Assembly: GCF_021404465.1 (NCBI RefSeq)
Contig: NZ_JABFTT010000007.1
Span: forward strand, 1-64,000
Length of the DNA: 64,000 bases
Origin: Billgrantia zhangzhouensis
GTDB lineage: Bacteria > Pseudomonadota > Gammaproteobacteria > Pseudomonadales > Halomonadaceae
Direction: 5' to 3'
The position numbers and the translations under genes are program-made. The notes under the pieces were generated by a model. The model made no database searches. It saw nothing but the letters and a program-made list of their open reading frames with translations, and was not told where the DNA came from. Of this stretch, positions 1 to 9,399 are shown piece by piece; position 1 is the stretch's first letter, and the number at the start of each line of letters is the position of its first letter.

Positions 1-1071
1 CATGCGGTTTATGACGCCATCGCCCAACTGGCCGACGATGACGATCTGATCCGCGCCAGCTTCGATGCGCTCTCGGGCGAGGTTCACGGCTCGGTCGTGA
101 CCGGGCTGGTGGAGGACAGCCATCATCTCCGTGACGCGGCCGGCAATCGCCTCCGTGCCGCCTTCGGCGATGTCGCTGCGTCCGCCCCGCAGATGCTGGC
201 CGACGACGCGCATGACGGCATCGGCGTATGGAGTACGGCGTATGGCTCATGGGGCTCGGCCGATGGTGACGGCAATGCCGCAGGCATCGAGCGCAATACC
301 CGTGGGGTTGTCCTTGGCGTCGACGCCCTCGCCACCGACCGGGTCCGTCTCGGCCTGCTGGCCGGCTACAGCCGCTCCAGCGTCGATCTCGATGGCCGCG
401 CCTCATCGGCTGATATCGACAGCTACCACCTGGGCCTATACGGCGGCACGCAATGGGCCATGCAAGACAACACCCTGTCGCTGCGCGGCGGGCTCGCGCA
501 TTCCTGGCACGATATCGAGACCAGCCGCTTCATTGGCGTCAGCGGATTCAGCGACAGCCTCTCGGCCGATTACCGCGGCAACACCTTCCAGGCGTTCGGG
601 GAGCTGGGCTACGGCATCGAGACGGACGTCGCCCGCGTCGAACCCTTCATCAACCTGGCGCATGTCCATACCCGGACCGGCAGCTTCAGCGAAAGCGGCG
701 GTGCGGCGGCGCTTTCCGGCGCCAGCGGCTCGATGGACACGACCTTCGCGACACCGGGCATTCGCGCCGAAACCGACCTGGATCTTGGACTGGGCGCAGG
801 CGAGGACGAGGAAACCGGCGCCCGGCTCTACGGCACGGTCGGCTGGCGGCACGCCTTTGGCGACGTGACGCCTGAAAGCACCCACGCCTTCGCGGGCAGC
901 GACGACTTCACCATTGCCGGCAGCCCGCTCGACCGCAACGCACTGGTACTCGATACCGGACTCGAACTCGACCTCACCCCCAATAGCACGCTGGGTGTGT
1001 CCTATCAGGGGCAGTTCGCCTCCGGAATGGAGGATCATGGTGTGAGTGCGACGTTGTCCGTTCGGTTTTAA
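1..1071 (+). CDS. Autotransporter, C-terminal part only (5' end outside window)
   Basis: The frame is open from base 1 and ends in TAA at 1069-1071, so the passenger and signal peptide lie upstream of the window. The visible 356 residues are the end of the passenger linker and a complete autotransporter beta-domain that ends in Phe (SVRF), the usual BAM-recognition ending. The protein should sit in the outer membrane and export its own passenger (type V secretion). From base 361 to the stop it is almost identical to the barrel of the next gene, whereas residues before that match it only loosely. The passenger function cannot be told from this window. Confidence 0.85.
   Translation, partial: HAVYDAIAQLADDDDLIRASFDALSGEVHGSVVTGLVEDSHHLRDAAGNRLRAAFGDVAASAPQMLADDAHDGIGVWSTAYGSWGSADGDGNAAGIERNTRGVVLGVDALATDRVRLGLLAGYSRSSVDLDGRASSADIDSYHLGLYGGTQWAMQDNTLSLRGGLAHSWHDIETSRFIGVSGFSDSLSADYRGNTFQAFGELGYGIETDVARVEPFINLAHVHTRTGSFSESGGAAALSGASGSMDTTFATPGIRAETDLDLGLGAGEDEETGARLYGTVGWRHAFGDVTPESTHAFAGSDDFTIAGSPLDRNALVLDTGLELDLTPNSTLGVSYQGQFASGMEDHGVSATLSVRF
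361..1071 (+). repeat. Direct repeat, copy A (autotransporter beta-barrel)
   Basis: About 711 bp, nearly identical to 4539-5243 and in the same orientation. The main length difference is a 6-bp (two-codon) insertion in this copy, in the acidic loop near 795-812. Both copies run through the stop codon, and the flanking DNA after each stop is unrelated. Confidence 0.85.
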
Positions 1072-1268
1072 AAAACGTATCCCTCTTTCGGCCACGCCGG
1101 GCCAGCTTCCCGGCCCCGCCTCGGGGGAAAACGCGTGTCCCGCGCGCAATACCTCCTGAAATATCGAAAATTGGGACGTTCTGCAAAATATTGGGACTCG
1201 GCGCAAAGCCCAAATGTGGATGATAGAAGGTCGGGATTCGATCTGGTGGGTATATCGAGGTGAGGGCG
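1072..1268. promoter_or_regulatory. Intergenic region upstream of the second autotransporter
   Basis: This holds a short GC-rich hairpin (GCCGGG at 1096-1101 against CCCGGC at 1109-1114, no T-run) that may help end the first autotransporter transcript. It also has a spaced direct repeat of AAAATTGGGAC / AAATATTGGGAC around 1165-1198, which could be a regulator site. I could not pick out a convincing -35/-10 pair. Confidence 0.3.
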
Positions 1269-4200
1269 ATGAATAAGGGGCTACCGGCGGGGATGGGGCA
1301 GGGAAAATTCTCGGGGATCACGGCAAAGCGGCGCAGGCCCCCTGTGCTGGCCAGCGCCTCGCTGCTGGCGCTGCAGCTGGCCACGGGGGCGGCTTTGGCG
1401 AACGGCGGGAGTGGCGGGGACGGTACTTCCTCCAGCCTTCCAGGCGAAAACGCGGGCGGCAGCGGCGGCCTTACCAATATTGTTGGAGCCGGCGAAGCGG
1501 GTGGCAATCATAATACCGGCGGCGGCGCAGGCGGCGGCGGTGGCGGGGCGGGTATCACCGGGGGTAACGGTGGATTCGGCAACAATGGCGATGCCCCAGG
1601 AGGCACGGGAGGGTCTGCGCCCGGCGCGTCCGGATCCAGCGGTAGTACCGGCAGCGTTGGTGGTGGTGGTGGTGGTGGTGGCGCACATGGTGCATTGGGT
1701 GTCGATCTTCCCGCGTCCACAATCAGTGGCGGAGATGGCGGTACAGGCGGAGACGGCGGTATCGGCGGCGGCGGCGGTGGCGGCGCCGGGGGCTACGGCG
1801 CGATCGTGACGGGGTCCGGTGAACTTGGCACGCTAAACTTTAGTGTGGCAGGTGGTGCTGGAGGCGCAGGCGGCTCCACAACCGGTGCAGCTGGATTCGG
1901 AGGAAACGGCGGTGCCGGCGGTGTCGGCTTGTATTTCAGCGATGGCTCTGGCGCGTCGTTTACGATAGGCGCGGGTGCAATCATAGGGGGTGGGGATGGG
2001 GGTGCCGGAGCAGTCGATGCTTCTGATGGCATCGGCGGCGCGGGTATTGTCGGCAGCGATCTGACCGTCATCAATAGCGGCACCATCGCGGGCGGTATGG
2101 GCGGAGACGGCACAACGCGCGCCAATGCCATCACCTTCACCAGCGGAGCCAACCGCCTGGAGCTGCGCGGGGGCTATTCCTTCACCGGCAATGTCGTGGT
2201 CCAGAGCGGCGCGACCGGCGCCCTCGCCCTGGGCGGCGATACGGACAGCGATTTCGACGTTGGCCAGATCGGTGGCAGCGCGCAGTATCGGGGCTTCGAC
2301 GCCTTCGAAAAGACGGGCGATAGCGTCTGGACGCTGATGGGCACCACCTCCGCGATGACGCCCTGGACGATTTCACAAGGCACGCTGTCGGTCTCCTCGG
2401 ATGCCAGTCTGGGCCATGAGAATGGCGCCCTGACCTTCAATGGCGGTACGTTGGCGACCACGGAGAGCTTTGCCAGCAATCGGGAGATGGTACTGAACAG
2501 CAATGGCCGGTTCGACGTTTCCGAAAACACGGCCCTTCTGCTTGCCGGCAACATCACCGGCACGGGGGGCCTGACCAAGCTGGGCGAGGGCACGTTGACG
2601 CTCAGCGGCGCCAATACCTATGAGAGCGGCACGACCGTCAGGGCGGGCACGCTTGTCGTGGATGGCGGCAGCATCACCCATCCAAGTGCATTCGGCAACA
2701 ATGTGACCGTCGGCCAGGCGGCGGACGATGTCGCCACATTGCGGATCGAGAATGGCGGCACTGTCAGCAACCAGAACGGTTATATCGGGGAAGCGCCCAA
2801 CTCCGAGGGTCGGGTTTCGGTGACTGGTCCAGATTCGAGCTGGAACAGTAGCGCCATCTTTATCGGCGAGGAAGGAACCGGTGTGCTGACCATCGAGGAG
2901 GACGGCGCCGTCGAGAGTGTCGTCGGTTATATCGGACTCTTCCCCGAGGCTGAAGGCGCTGTCACGGTGACCGAGGGGGCGAACTGGACCAGTAACGATA
3001 TCCTCTACGTCGGTTTCCTTGGCACCGGCACGCTGAACATAGCGGATGGTGGCACGGTCACCAGTGGGAACAGCGTTATCGGGGAGGCGAGCATTCGCGC
3101 GGGCAGCTCCAGGGGGGCGGTAGAGGTCATCGGTTCGGGTTCAAGCTGGACTGTGACCGATGACGCAAACCTCACAGTCGGCAATCTGAGCTTTGCCACC
3201 GGCGCACTGACGATCGCGAACAAGGGCGAAGTGACGGTCACCGGCAATGTCATCATCGCGGACCAGGCCAACTCCGAGGGCGTGCTGACCATCGGGGCCG
3301 GATATGACGATGACAACGGCCAATGGCACGATCCCGTGGCGGCAGGGGTGCTGAATGCGTCCACGGTCGAATTCAGAGAAGGCGACGGCCGGCTGGTCTT
3401 CAACCATACCGATGACGATTACACCTTCGATAGCGCTCTCGTCAGCGCTGGCGGGGGCGATCACGCCATCGAGCATCTGTCCGGCACGACGCTGCTGACC
3501 GGCGACAGCTCGGGCTTTGCCGGTACCACGACCGTTTCGGGCGGCGCGCTTCTGGTGGGTGATGCGGCCGGGAACGGTGTGCTTGGCGGCAGCCTCACCA
3601 TTGCCGATGGCGGCATGCTCGGCGGGTCCGGCACGGTCGGCTCGGGCGCCGGCTCCACGGTGACGCTTGGCCAAGGCGGCACGCTGTCACCCGGCAACTC
3701 CATTGGCACGCTGACGGTAGACGGGGATCTCACCCTCGCCAGCGGCGCGGTCTATCGTGTGGAGCTCAACGACGGCGGCGCGGGGGCCGGCGTCAATAGC
3801 GACCATCTCCATGTCACCGGCATGGCCACGCTGGCCGATGGGGCCGTGGTGCATCTGACGCCGGAAAATGGCCGGGATGACGGCGCCACCTATCGCGCGG
3901 ATACCGCTTATTCGCTCCTCACCGCCGATGGCGGGCTGGTGCTGGAGGGCGGACTGGCGCTGGACAACGACTTCGCCTATCTCGATTTCGCCTTCGCCCA
4001 GGATGCGAACGGGCTGACGGCGCTGAGCCGCCTGGCCGAGCAGCCGGGCCAGCCGGAGGAGCCGGACCTGCCGGGCCAGCCGATCGACAGCTTCTGCCTT
4101 GCGGGCATGAGCCGCAACCAGTGCGGTACCGGCGACGCCGCCTTTACGCTGGGTGAAGGTCATGCGGTCTATGACCGGGTTCTGGGGTTGAGCGAGGCGC

Positions 4201-5243
4201 AGGCGGAACAGGCACTGAATCAGCTCTCCGGCGAAGTCCACGCCTCGGTCGTGACCGGGCTGGTGGAGGACAGCCGCTTCGTGCGCAACGCCGCCAACGA
4301 CCGTGTTCGCGCGGCCTTCGGCGGCACGGGGGCCGCTGTGCCCGCCTTCGCCTATGGTCCGGACGGCGCCCCCACGCCGGTTGCGACCGACCATGCCGGC
4401 CCCGTGTTCTGGAGCCACGGCTTCGGCGCCTGGGGCGAGACCGACGGCGACGGCAATGCGGCCTCGGTGGACCGTTCGAGCAGCGGCCTGCTGATCGGCA
4501 CCGACCGTTCCGTGGGCGACTGGCGGGTCGGCGTTCTGGCCGGCTACAGCCGCTCCAGCGTCGATCTCGATGGCCGCGCCTCATCGGCCGATGTCGACAG
4601 CTACCATCTGGGCCTTTATGGCGGCACGCAATGGGCCATGGAAGGCGGCACCCTGTCGCTGCGCGGCGGGCTCGCGCATACCTGGCACGATATCGAGACC
4701 AGCCGCTTCATTGGCGTCAGCGGATTCAGCGACAGCCTCTCCGCCGATTACCGCGCCAACACCTTCCAGGCCTTCGGGGAGCTGGGCTACGGCATCGAGA
4801 CGGACGTCGCCCGCGTCGAGCCCTTCGTCAATCTGGCGCATGTCCATACCCGTACCGGCAGCTTCGGCGAAAGCGGCGGCGCGGCGGCGCTTTCCAGCGC
4901 CAGCGGCTCGATGGACACGACCTTCGCGACACCGGGCATTCGCGCCGAAACCGACCTGGATCTTGGGCTGGGCGAAGGCGAGGAAACCGGCGCCCGGCTC
5001 TACGGCACGGTCGGCTGGCGGCACGCCTTTGGCGACGTGACGCCTGAAAGCACCCACGCCTTCGCGGGCAGCGACGCCTTCACCATCGCCGGCAGCCCCA
5101 TCGGGCGCAACGCACTGGTACTCGATACCGGACTCGAACTCGACCTCACCCCCAATAGCACGCTGGGTGTGTCCTATCAGGGGCAGTTCGCCTCCGGCAT
5201 GGAGGATCATGGTGTGAGTGCGACGTTATCCATTCGATTCTAA
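1269..5243 (+). CDS. Autotransporter with Gly-rich N-terminus and beta-helix passenger
   Basis: A type V secreted outer-membrane protein of 1324 aa. The ATG at 1269 is preferred over the in-frame GTG at 1260, because a GAGG at 1257-1260 then sits about 8 bases away. A long Arg-rich signal peptide ends near Ala-Leu-Ala (residues 1-43). A very Gly-rich stretch follows to about residue 240. Next come passenger repeats of the autotransporter-associated strand type (GLTKLGEGTLTLSGANTY near residues 430-460) and of the PEPC type, with repeated IGE/VTG blocks near 490-650. A Pro-rich linker leads to a C-terminal beta-barrel of roughly 280 residues ending in SIRF. The passenger substrate or adhesin target is unknown. 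The barrel is a near copy of that in the preceding gene. Confidence 0.9.
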   Translation: MNKGLPAGMGQGKFSGITAKRRRPPVLASASLLALQLATGAALANGGSGGDGTSSSLPGENAGGSGGLTNIVGAGEAGGNHNTGGGAGGGGGGAGITGGNGGFGNNGDAPGGTGGSAPGASGSSGSTGSVGGGGGGGGAHGALGVDLPASTISGGDGGTGGDGGIGGGGGGGAGGYGAIVTGSGELGTLNFSVAGGAGGAGGSTTGAAGFGGNGGAGGVGLYFSDGSGASFTIGAGAIIGGGDGGAGAVDASDGIGGAGIVGSDLTVINSGTIAGGMGGDGTTRANAITFTSGANRLELRGGYSFTGNVVVQSGATGALALGGDTDSDFDVGQIGGSAQYRGFDAFEKTGDSVWTLMGTTSAMTPWTISQGTLSVSSDASLGHENGALTFNGGTLATTESFASNREMVLNSNGRFDVSENTALLLAGNITGTGGLTKLGEGTLTLSGANTYESGTTVRAGTLVVDGGSITHPSAFGNNVTVGQAADDVATLRIENGGTVSNQNGYIGEAPNSEGRVSVTGPDSSWNSSAIFIGEEGTGVLTIEEDGAVESVVGYIGLFPEAEGAVTVTEGANWTSNDILYVGFLGTGTLNIADGGTVTSGNSVIGEASIRAGSSRGAVEVIGSGSSWTVTDDANLTVGNLSFATGALTIANKGEVTVTGNVIIADQANSEGVLTIGAGYDDDNGQWHDPVAAGVLNASTVEFREGDGRLVFNHTDDDYTFDSALVSAGGGDHAIEHLSGTTLLTGDSSGFAGTTTVSGGALLVGDAAGNGVLGGSLTIADGGMLGGSGTVGSGAGSTVTLGQGGTLSPGNSIGTLTVDGDLTLASGAVYRVELNDGGAGAGVNSDHLHVTGMATLADGAVVHLTPENGRDDGATYRADTAYSLLTADGGLVLEGGLALDNDFAYLDFAFAQDANGLTALSRLAEQPGQPEEPDLPGQPIDSFCLAGMSRNQCGTGDAAFTLGEGHAVYDRVLGLSEAQAEQALNQLSGEVHASVVTGLVEDSRFVRNAANDRVRAAFGGTGAAVPAFAYGPDGAPTPVATDHAGPVFWSHGFGAWGETDGDGNAASVDRSSSGLLIGTDRSVGDWRVGVLAGYSRSSVDLDGRASSADVDSYHLGLYGGTQWAMEGGTLSLRGGLAHTWHDIETSRFIGVSGFSDSLSADYRANTFQAFGELGYGIETDVARVEPFVNLAHVHTRTGSFGESGGAAALSSASGSMDTTFATPGIRAETDLDLGLGEGEETGARLYGTVGWRHAFGDVTPESTHAFAGSDAFTIAGSPIGRNALVLDTGLELDLTPNSTLGVSYQGQFASGMEDHGVSATLSIRF
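4539..5243 (+). repeat. Direct repeat, copy B (autotransporter beta-barrel)
   Basis: Partner of 361-1071. Near identity starts abruptly at the GGCCGGCTACAGC block, while the preceding linker sequences differ clearly. This pattern suggests gene conversion or a recent segmental exchange. Confidence 0.85.
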
Positions 5244-5265
5244 GAAGCGAGCGACTTTTGTGATC

Positions 5266-5829
5266 ATGAAACCTTCCATCACCCGTCAGACGAGCGCCCT
5301 TGTGGCGCTCGGCATTGCAGGCGTTCTTTTCCCGCTTTCCTCCCCGCTCATGGCGCAGGAGTCGGCTATGCCGAGCCTGCTTCCCGGCGGCGCATCCTCG
5401 CTGACCGAGACCCATGGCGACTGGACGATCCGCTGTCAGGTGGTCACGCAGGAGGAGGCGTCCGAGCGCATCTGCGCGATGAGCCAGCGCCAGGCCAACG
5501 CACAGGGTCAGCAGGTGCTTGCGATCGAGCTTCTGCCCTCTCCGGAGGGCCTCGAAGGCGCGATCGTTCTGCCCTTCGGCCTTGCCGTCACGCAGCCCGT
5601 CGCGCTCACCATCGACGAAGGCGAGCCGATCAACGCCTCTTTCTCGACCTGTCTTCCCGCCGGCTGCGTCGTGCCGATCGACGCGAGCAGCGACACCCTC
5701 GCCGCCATGCGTGCCGGCAACCAACTCGTCGTGTCGGCTTCGAACGTCAACGGACAGCCCCTCGAGCTGCCCGTTTCCCTCATGGGCTTCTCCGCCGCCA
5801 CGAACAGGATCGAAGCGCTGGAGGAGTGA
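5266..5829 (+). CDS. IalB-family secreted protein (invasion-associated locus B)
   Basis: 187 aa. The ATG at 5266 starts a clear signal peptide (about 27 residues, ending near LMAQ). An earlier in-frame GTG lies inside the upstream autotransporter and is not needed. The mature part has the IalB pattern: a GDWTIRC start, a second Cys in ERICAM, and a CLPAGC block. These four Cys probably form disulfides in the periplasm. IalB proteins are best known from alphaproteobacteria such as Bartonella, where one is linked to erythrocyte invasion. The role here is unknown. The gene follows the autotransporter by only 22 bases, so cotranscription is likely. The family assignment is from motif recognition. 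Confidence 0.75.
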   Translation: MKPSITRQTSALVALGIAGVLFPLSSPLMAQESAMPSLLPGGASSLTETHGDWTIRCQVVTQEEASERICAMSQRQANAQGQQVLAIELLPSPEGLEGAIVLPFGLAVTQPVALTIDEGEPINASFSTCLPAGCVVPIDASSDTLAAMRAGNQLVVSASNVNGQPLELPVSLMGFSAATNRIEALEE

Positions 5830-6055
5830 TTGGGCGGTCTCGATGAGCGAGTGCAGTGCTTCCCATGGCCGCTGCGCGCCGCTGGCATGACGCTTCCGCA
5901 CGTGACAGAATCGTCCTTTCCCCACTGGACACCATGAGGGTGGTGACGAGCGCCATGCGCGCAGGCCCGGCCAGGCGCGGCGGCTCGTTGCCTCCCCTTA
6001 CCAAGACCGTCAGTCACGATGTGCCCGAGACGGCGAGAACCGCGAAGAGGACACC

Positions 6056-7900
6056 ATGCCCGAATATCGTTCCCGTACCACCACCGCCGGTCGCAACATG
6101 GCCGGTGCCCGCGCCCTGTGGCGTGCCACCGGCATGAAGGATGACGACTTCCACAAGCCGATCATCGCCGTGGCCAACTCCTTTACCCAGTTCGTGCCTG
6201 GGCACGTGCATCTCAAGGACATGGGCCAACTGGTGGCGAGGGAGATCGAGAAGGCCGGCGGGGTGGCCAAGGAGTTCAACACCATCGCCGTGGACGACGG
6301 TATCGCCATGGGCCACGATGGCATGCTCTACTCGCTGCCGAGCCGCGACATCATCGCCGACAGCGTCGAGTACATGGTCAACGCCCACTGCGCCGACGCC
6401 TTGGTGTGCATCTCCAACTGCGACAAGATCACCCCGGGAATGCTGATGGCCGCCATGCGGCTCAACATCCCCACCATCTTCGTCTCCGGCGGGCCCATGG
6501 AGGCGGGCAAGACCAAGCTGATCGACCATGGGCTCGACCTGGTCGACGCCATGGTCATGGCTGCCGACGACTCGGTGGACGACGCCACCTTGGCCGAGGT
6601 CGAGCGCAGCGCCTGTCCCACCTGCGGCAGTTGCTCGGGTATGTTCACCGCCAATTCGATGAACTGCCTGACCGAAGCGCTGGGCCTGGCCCTGCCGGGC
6701 AATGGCACCGTAGTGGCCACCCACGCCGATCGCCGCCGGCTGTTCGAAACCGCCGGGCATCGCATCGTCGAGCTGGCCAAGCGCTACTACGAAGGCGATG
6801 AGGCGCACCTGCTGCCGCGTGCCATCGGTTCGCTGGCCGCGTTCAAGAACGCCATGACGCTGGACATCGCCATGGGTGGCTCCACCAACACCATCCTGCA
6901 CCTGCTGGCTGCCGCGCAGGAGGCCGAGCTCGATTTCACCATGGCCGACATCGACCGCCTCTCGCGGGAGGTGCCGCAGCTGTGCAAGGTGGCGCCCAAT
7001 ACCCAGAAGTACCACATCGAGGACGTGCACCGTGCCGGCGGCATCATGGCGATTCTCGGCGAGCTGGACCGCGCCGGCGTGCTCGATACCCGCGTGCCCA
7101 CGGTCTATGGGGATACCCTCAAGGACGCCCTGGACGAGTGGGACATCATGCGCAACCCGAGCCCCGAGGTGGTGGAGTTCTACAAGGCCGGCCCCGGCGG
7201 CGTGCCGACCCAGGTGGCGTTCTCCCAGAGCGCTCGTTGGCCGAGCCTCGATGGCGATCGTGCCACTGGCTGTATTCGCGATCTCGAGCATGCCTTCTCG
7301 AAGGAGGGGGGGCTTGCGGTGCTCCACGGCAACATTGCCGTGGACGGCTGCGTGGTGAAGACCGCCGGCGTCGACGACTCGATCCTGGTGTTCGAAGGGC
7401 CGGCTCATGTGGTCGAGTCCCAGGACCAGGCGGTGGAGCACATCCTGGCCGGCAAAGTGAAGGAGGGCGAGGTCGTCGTCATCCGCTATGAAGGGCCGAA
7501 GGGCGGACCTGGCATGCAGGAGATGCTCTACCCGACCTCCTATTTGAAGTCGAAAGGACTGGGCAAGGCGTGTGCACTGCTCACCGACGGGCGCTTCTCC
7601 GGCGGTACGTCCGGCCTTTCCATCGGTCACGTCTCGCCTGAGGCGGCGGCGGGCGGCGCCATCGGTCTGGTGCGCTCGGGCGACATGATTCGCATCGACA
7701 TTCCCAACCGTCGCATCGACGTCAAACTCTCCGACAGCGAGCTGGCCGCGCGGCGCGAGGCCGAAGAAGCGCGCGGCGACAATGCCTGGAAGCCGAGCAT
7801 CCAGCGCATGCGCAAGGTCTCGGCGGCGCTCAAGGCCTATGCATTGCTGGCCACCTCGGCCGACAAGGGCGCGGTGCGCGACCTCTCCCGGCTGGACTGA
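6056..7900 (+). CDS. ilvD: Dihydroxy-acid dehydratase
   Basis: 614 aa, the usual length for the long IlvD form. It removes water from 2,3-dihydroxy-isovalerate or -methylvalerate to give the 2-oxo acids for valine, isoleucine, leucine and pantothenate synthesis, in the cytoplasm. The iron-sulfur and metal ligands are visible: NCDK with Cys122-Asp123-Lys124, and the [11 protein letters not shown] motif at 187-197. The C-terminal [10 protein letters not shown] motif is present. The start is supported by a GAGGA box just upstream (AAGAGGACACC). The gene stands alone, with a 226-base spacer on its 5' side in which I see no gene. Confidence 0.97.
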   Translation: MPEYRSRTTTAGRNMAGARALWRATGMKDDDFHKPIIAVANSFTQFVPGHVHLKDMGQLVAREIEKAGGVAKEFNTIAVDDGIAMGHDGMLYSLPSRDIIADSVEYMVNAHCADALVCISNCDKITPGMLMAAMRLNIPTIFVSGGPMEAGKTKLIDHGLDLVDAMVMAADDSVDDATLAEVERSACPTCGSCSGMFTANSMNCLTEALGLALPGNGTVVATHADRRRLFETAGHRIVELAKRYYEGDEAHLLPRAIGSLAAFKNAMTLDIAMGGSTNTILHLLAAAQEAELDFTMADIDRLSREVPQLCKVAPNTQKYHIEDVHRAGGIMAILGELDRAGVLDTRVPTVYGDTLKDALDEWDIMRNPSPEVVEFYKAGPGGVPTQVAFSQSARWPSLDGDRATGCIRDLEHAFSKEGGLAVLHGNIAVDGCVVKTAGVDDSILVFEGPAHVVESQDQAVEHILAGKVKEGEVVVIRYEGPKGGPGMQEMLYPTSYLKSKGLGKACALLTDGRFSGGTSGLSIGHVSPEAAAGGAIGLVRSGDMIRIDIPNRRIDVKLSDSELAARREAEEARGDNAWKPSIQRMRKVSAALKAYALLATSADKGAVRDLSRLD

Positions 7901-7919
7901 TCGAGCATCTGGAACGGCG

Positions 7920-7952
7920 CCCCTCTTCATGGTGGAACGACCATGGGAGGGG
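7920..7952. terminator. Hairpin between convergent ilvD and nudE
   Basis: CCCCT-C-TT-CATGGT pairs with ACCATG-GG-AGGGG (7920-7933 against 7940-7952) around a short loop. It lies just after both stop codons of a convergent pair and may stop transcription in both directions. There is no T-run, so it is not a textbook terminator. Confidence 0.4.
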
Positions 7953-7960
7953 GGCCGCCC

Positions 7961-8548
7961 TCACCAGTCCAGGGGCGCGCTGCCCTGGCGGCGCTGGCGC
8001 AGCGTATCTCGGGCGATGAATAGTGCGGCGATGGCTCGTGCCTCGTGGAAGTCGTCGCGCATCAGCAGGGCCGGAAGCTCCTCCAGGGCGTGAGTTTCGA
8101 CTACCAGCGGTTCGGGCTCGTCTCCGGGCAGGCGCTTGGGGTAAAGGTCCGTGGCGAGCAGTACCTGCATGCGGTGACGCATGTAGTTGGGCGCCAGCGA
8201 CAGCTCCACCAGCGGCTCGATGCGCCGGGCGCCGAAACCGCACTCCTCCATCAGTTCGCGGTTGGCCGCGGTGACGATATCCTCGCCCGGGTCCACCAGC
8301 CCCTTGGGCAGGGTGAGCACGTAATCCTCGAAGCCCGCAGCGTACTCGCGAATCAGCAACACGTGATCCGGATCGGGCATGGCGATGATCATCACCGCGC
8401 CCTGGTCGCTGCCGGTCAAGCGCTCGAAGGTGCGTTCGGCGCCATTGGCGAAGCGAAGTTCCAGCGATTCGATATGGAATAGACGGCTGCGGGCCACGGA
8501 CTGACGTGACAGTATCTGGGGGGGCTGCAAGGGTCGTTGGTCGGACAT
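7961..8548 (-). CDS. nudE: ADP compounds hydrolase (Nudix family)
   Basis: 195 aa. NudE cleaves ADP-ribose, NADH and Ap3A-type dinucleotides as a cytoplasmic house-cleaning enzyme. The Nudix box is complete: G-x5-E-x7-RELMEECGF, at about residues 83-105. The family-typical N-terminus (QILSRQSVARSRLFHIESL) and the YAAGFEDYVLTLPKGLVDPGED stretch match NudE better than other Nudix groups. It converges on ilvD and is divergent from the nucleotidase gene 102 bases away, so the two probably share a promoter region. Confidence 0.9.
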   Translation of the reverse strand: MSDQRPLQPPQILSRQSVARSRLFHIESLELRFANGAERTFERLTGSDQGAVMIIAMPDPDHVLLIREYAAGFEDYVLTLPKGLVDPGEDIVTAANRELMEECGFGARRIEPLVELSLAPNYMRHRMQVLLATDLYPKRLPGDEPEPLVVETHALEELPALLMRDDFHEARAIAALFIARDTLRQRRQGSAPLDW

Positions 8549-8650
8549 GAAGGCTCCGTTGCGTGCGGGCGGGCTGCCGGGAATGCGCTGGCGATATCCA
8601 TTGAGTACAATATCACGCCTTCCATCGCACAGACGCCACCGGGAGTCGTC

Positions 8651-9364
8651 ATGATCGACTGGCGCGCCATCGATACCGTTCTGCTAGACATGGACGGCAC
8701 GTTGCTCGACCTGCATTTCGACAGCCACTTCTGGCTGGAGCACCTGCCGCGACGCTACGTGGAACTGCATCGTCTCGACGAGGCCACGCAAGAGCAGATC
8801 CGCACGCGGATACTGCGCGAGCGGGGCACGTTGAACTGGTACAGCCTGGCCTACTGGAGCCGCGAGCTGGGCGTGGACATCGTGGCGCTCAAGCGAGAGA
8901 TCCAGCATCTGATCGGCCTGCGCGGCGATGCGCTGGACTTCCTTGAGTGGTTGCACAAGGCCCATCCCAGGGTAGTGCTGGCGACCAACGCCGACCGCGA
9001 AAGCCTCGAACTCAAGCTGCCGCTCACCGGACTCGAGCGTTATCTGGATGCCATCGTCTCCTCGGCCGACCTTGGCGTACCCAAGGAGGCCCAGGAGTTC
9101 TGGTTCGCGTTGCAGGACGTCGAGCCTTTCGATCCGCAGCGAACCCTGTTCATCGACGATAATCCCGAAGTGCTGGAAAGCGCCCGGGAATTCGGCATAC
9201 GCCATCTATTGGGTATCAAGCAGCCCGACAGCACGCAGCCGGAAAAGGAACTCAAGGAGTTCATCGCCCTCGACCGCTTCGCCACGATCCTGCCCGAGGA
9301 GCTACCCTCCCAAGTACGTGGTGACAAGTTACGTGGCGACAAGTTACGGCGAAATGATACGTAG
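8651..9364 (+). CDS. yrfG: GMP/IMP nucleotidase of the HAD superfamily
   Basis: 237 aa. HAD phosphatase with motif I DMDGTLLDL near residues 14-22 and motif III/IV FIDDNPEVLESA late in the protein, closely resembling E. coli YrfG, which dephosphorylates purine mononucleotides. The ATG at 8651 is chosen because GGGAG at 8641-8645 precedes it; upstream codons in frame lie in the divergent promoter region. It is followed by the ribosome-rescue gene hslR, the same order as in E. coli (yrfG-hslR-hslO). The last codons contain a short tandem repeat (QVRGDKLRGDKLRRND), so the C-terminal tail is unusual. Confidence 0.9.
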   Translation: MIDWRAIDTVLLDMDGTLLDLHFDSHFWLEHLPRRYVELHRLDEATQEQIRTRILRERGTLNWYSLAYWSRELGVDIVALKREIQHLIGLRGDALDFLEWLHKAHPRVVLATNADRESLELKLPLTGLERYLDAIVSSADLGVPKEAQEFWFALQDVEPFDPQRTLFIDDNPEVLESAREFGIRHLLGIKQPDSTQPEKELKEFIALDRFATILPEELPSQVRGDKLRGDKLRRNDT

Positions 9365-9370
9365 CGACAA
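9316..9370 (+). repeat. 15-bp tandem repeat at the end of yrfG
   Basis: The units ACGTGGTGACAAGTT (9316-9330) and ACGTGGCGACAAGTT (9331-9345) are adjacent and differ at one base. A degenerate third unit, ACGTAGCGACAA, lies at 9359-9370. Being 15 bp long, the unit adds five codons (RGDKL) without shifting the frame. Confidence 0.7.
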
Positions 9371-9399
9371 AGGCCTGCAGGGCGAGGAGGGCAACGAGA

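Noticed and set aside
1659-1681. GGT repeat tract in the autotransporter as a phase-variation switch
   Set aside because: The repeat unit is three bases, so slippage changes the number of Gly residues but not the reading frame.
6014-7930. Minus-strand open frame of 638 codons opposite ilvD
   Set aside because: It mirrors the whole length of the intact ilvD gene and has low-complexity His/Gly/Val composition typical of shadow frames.
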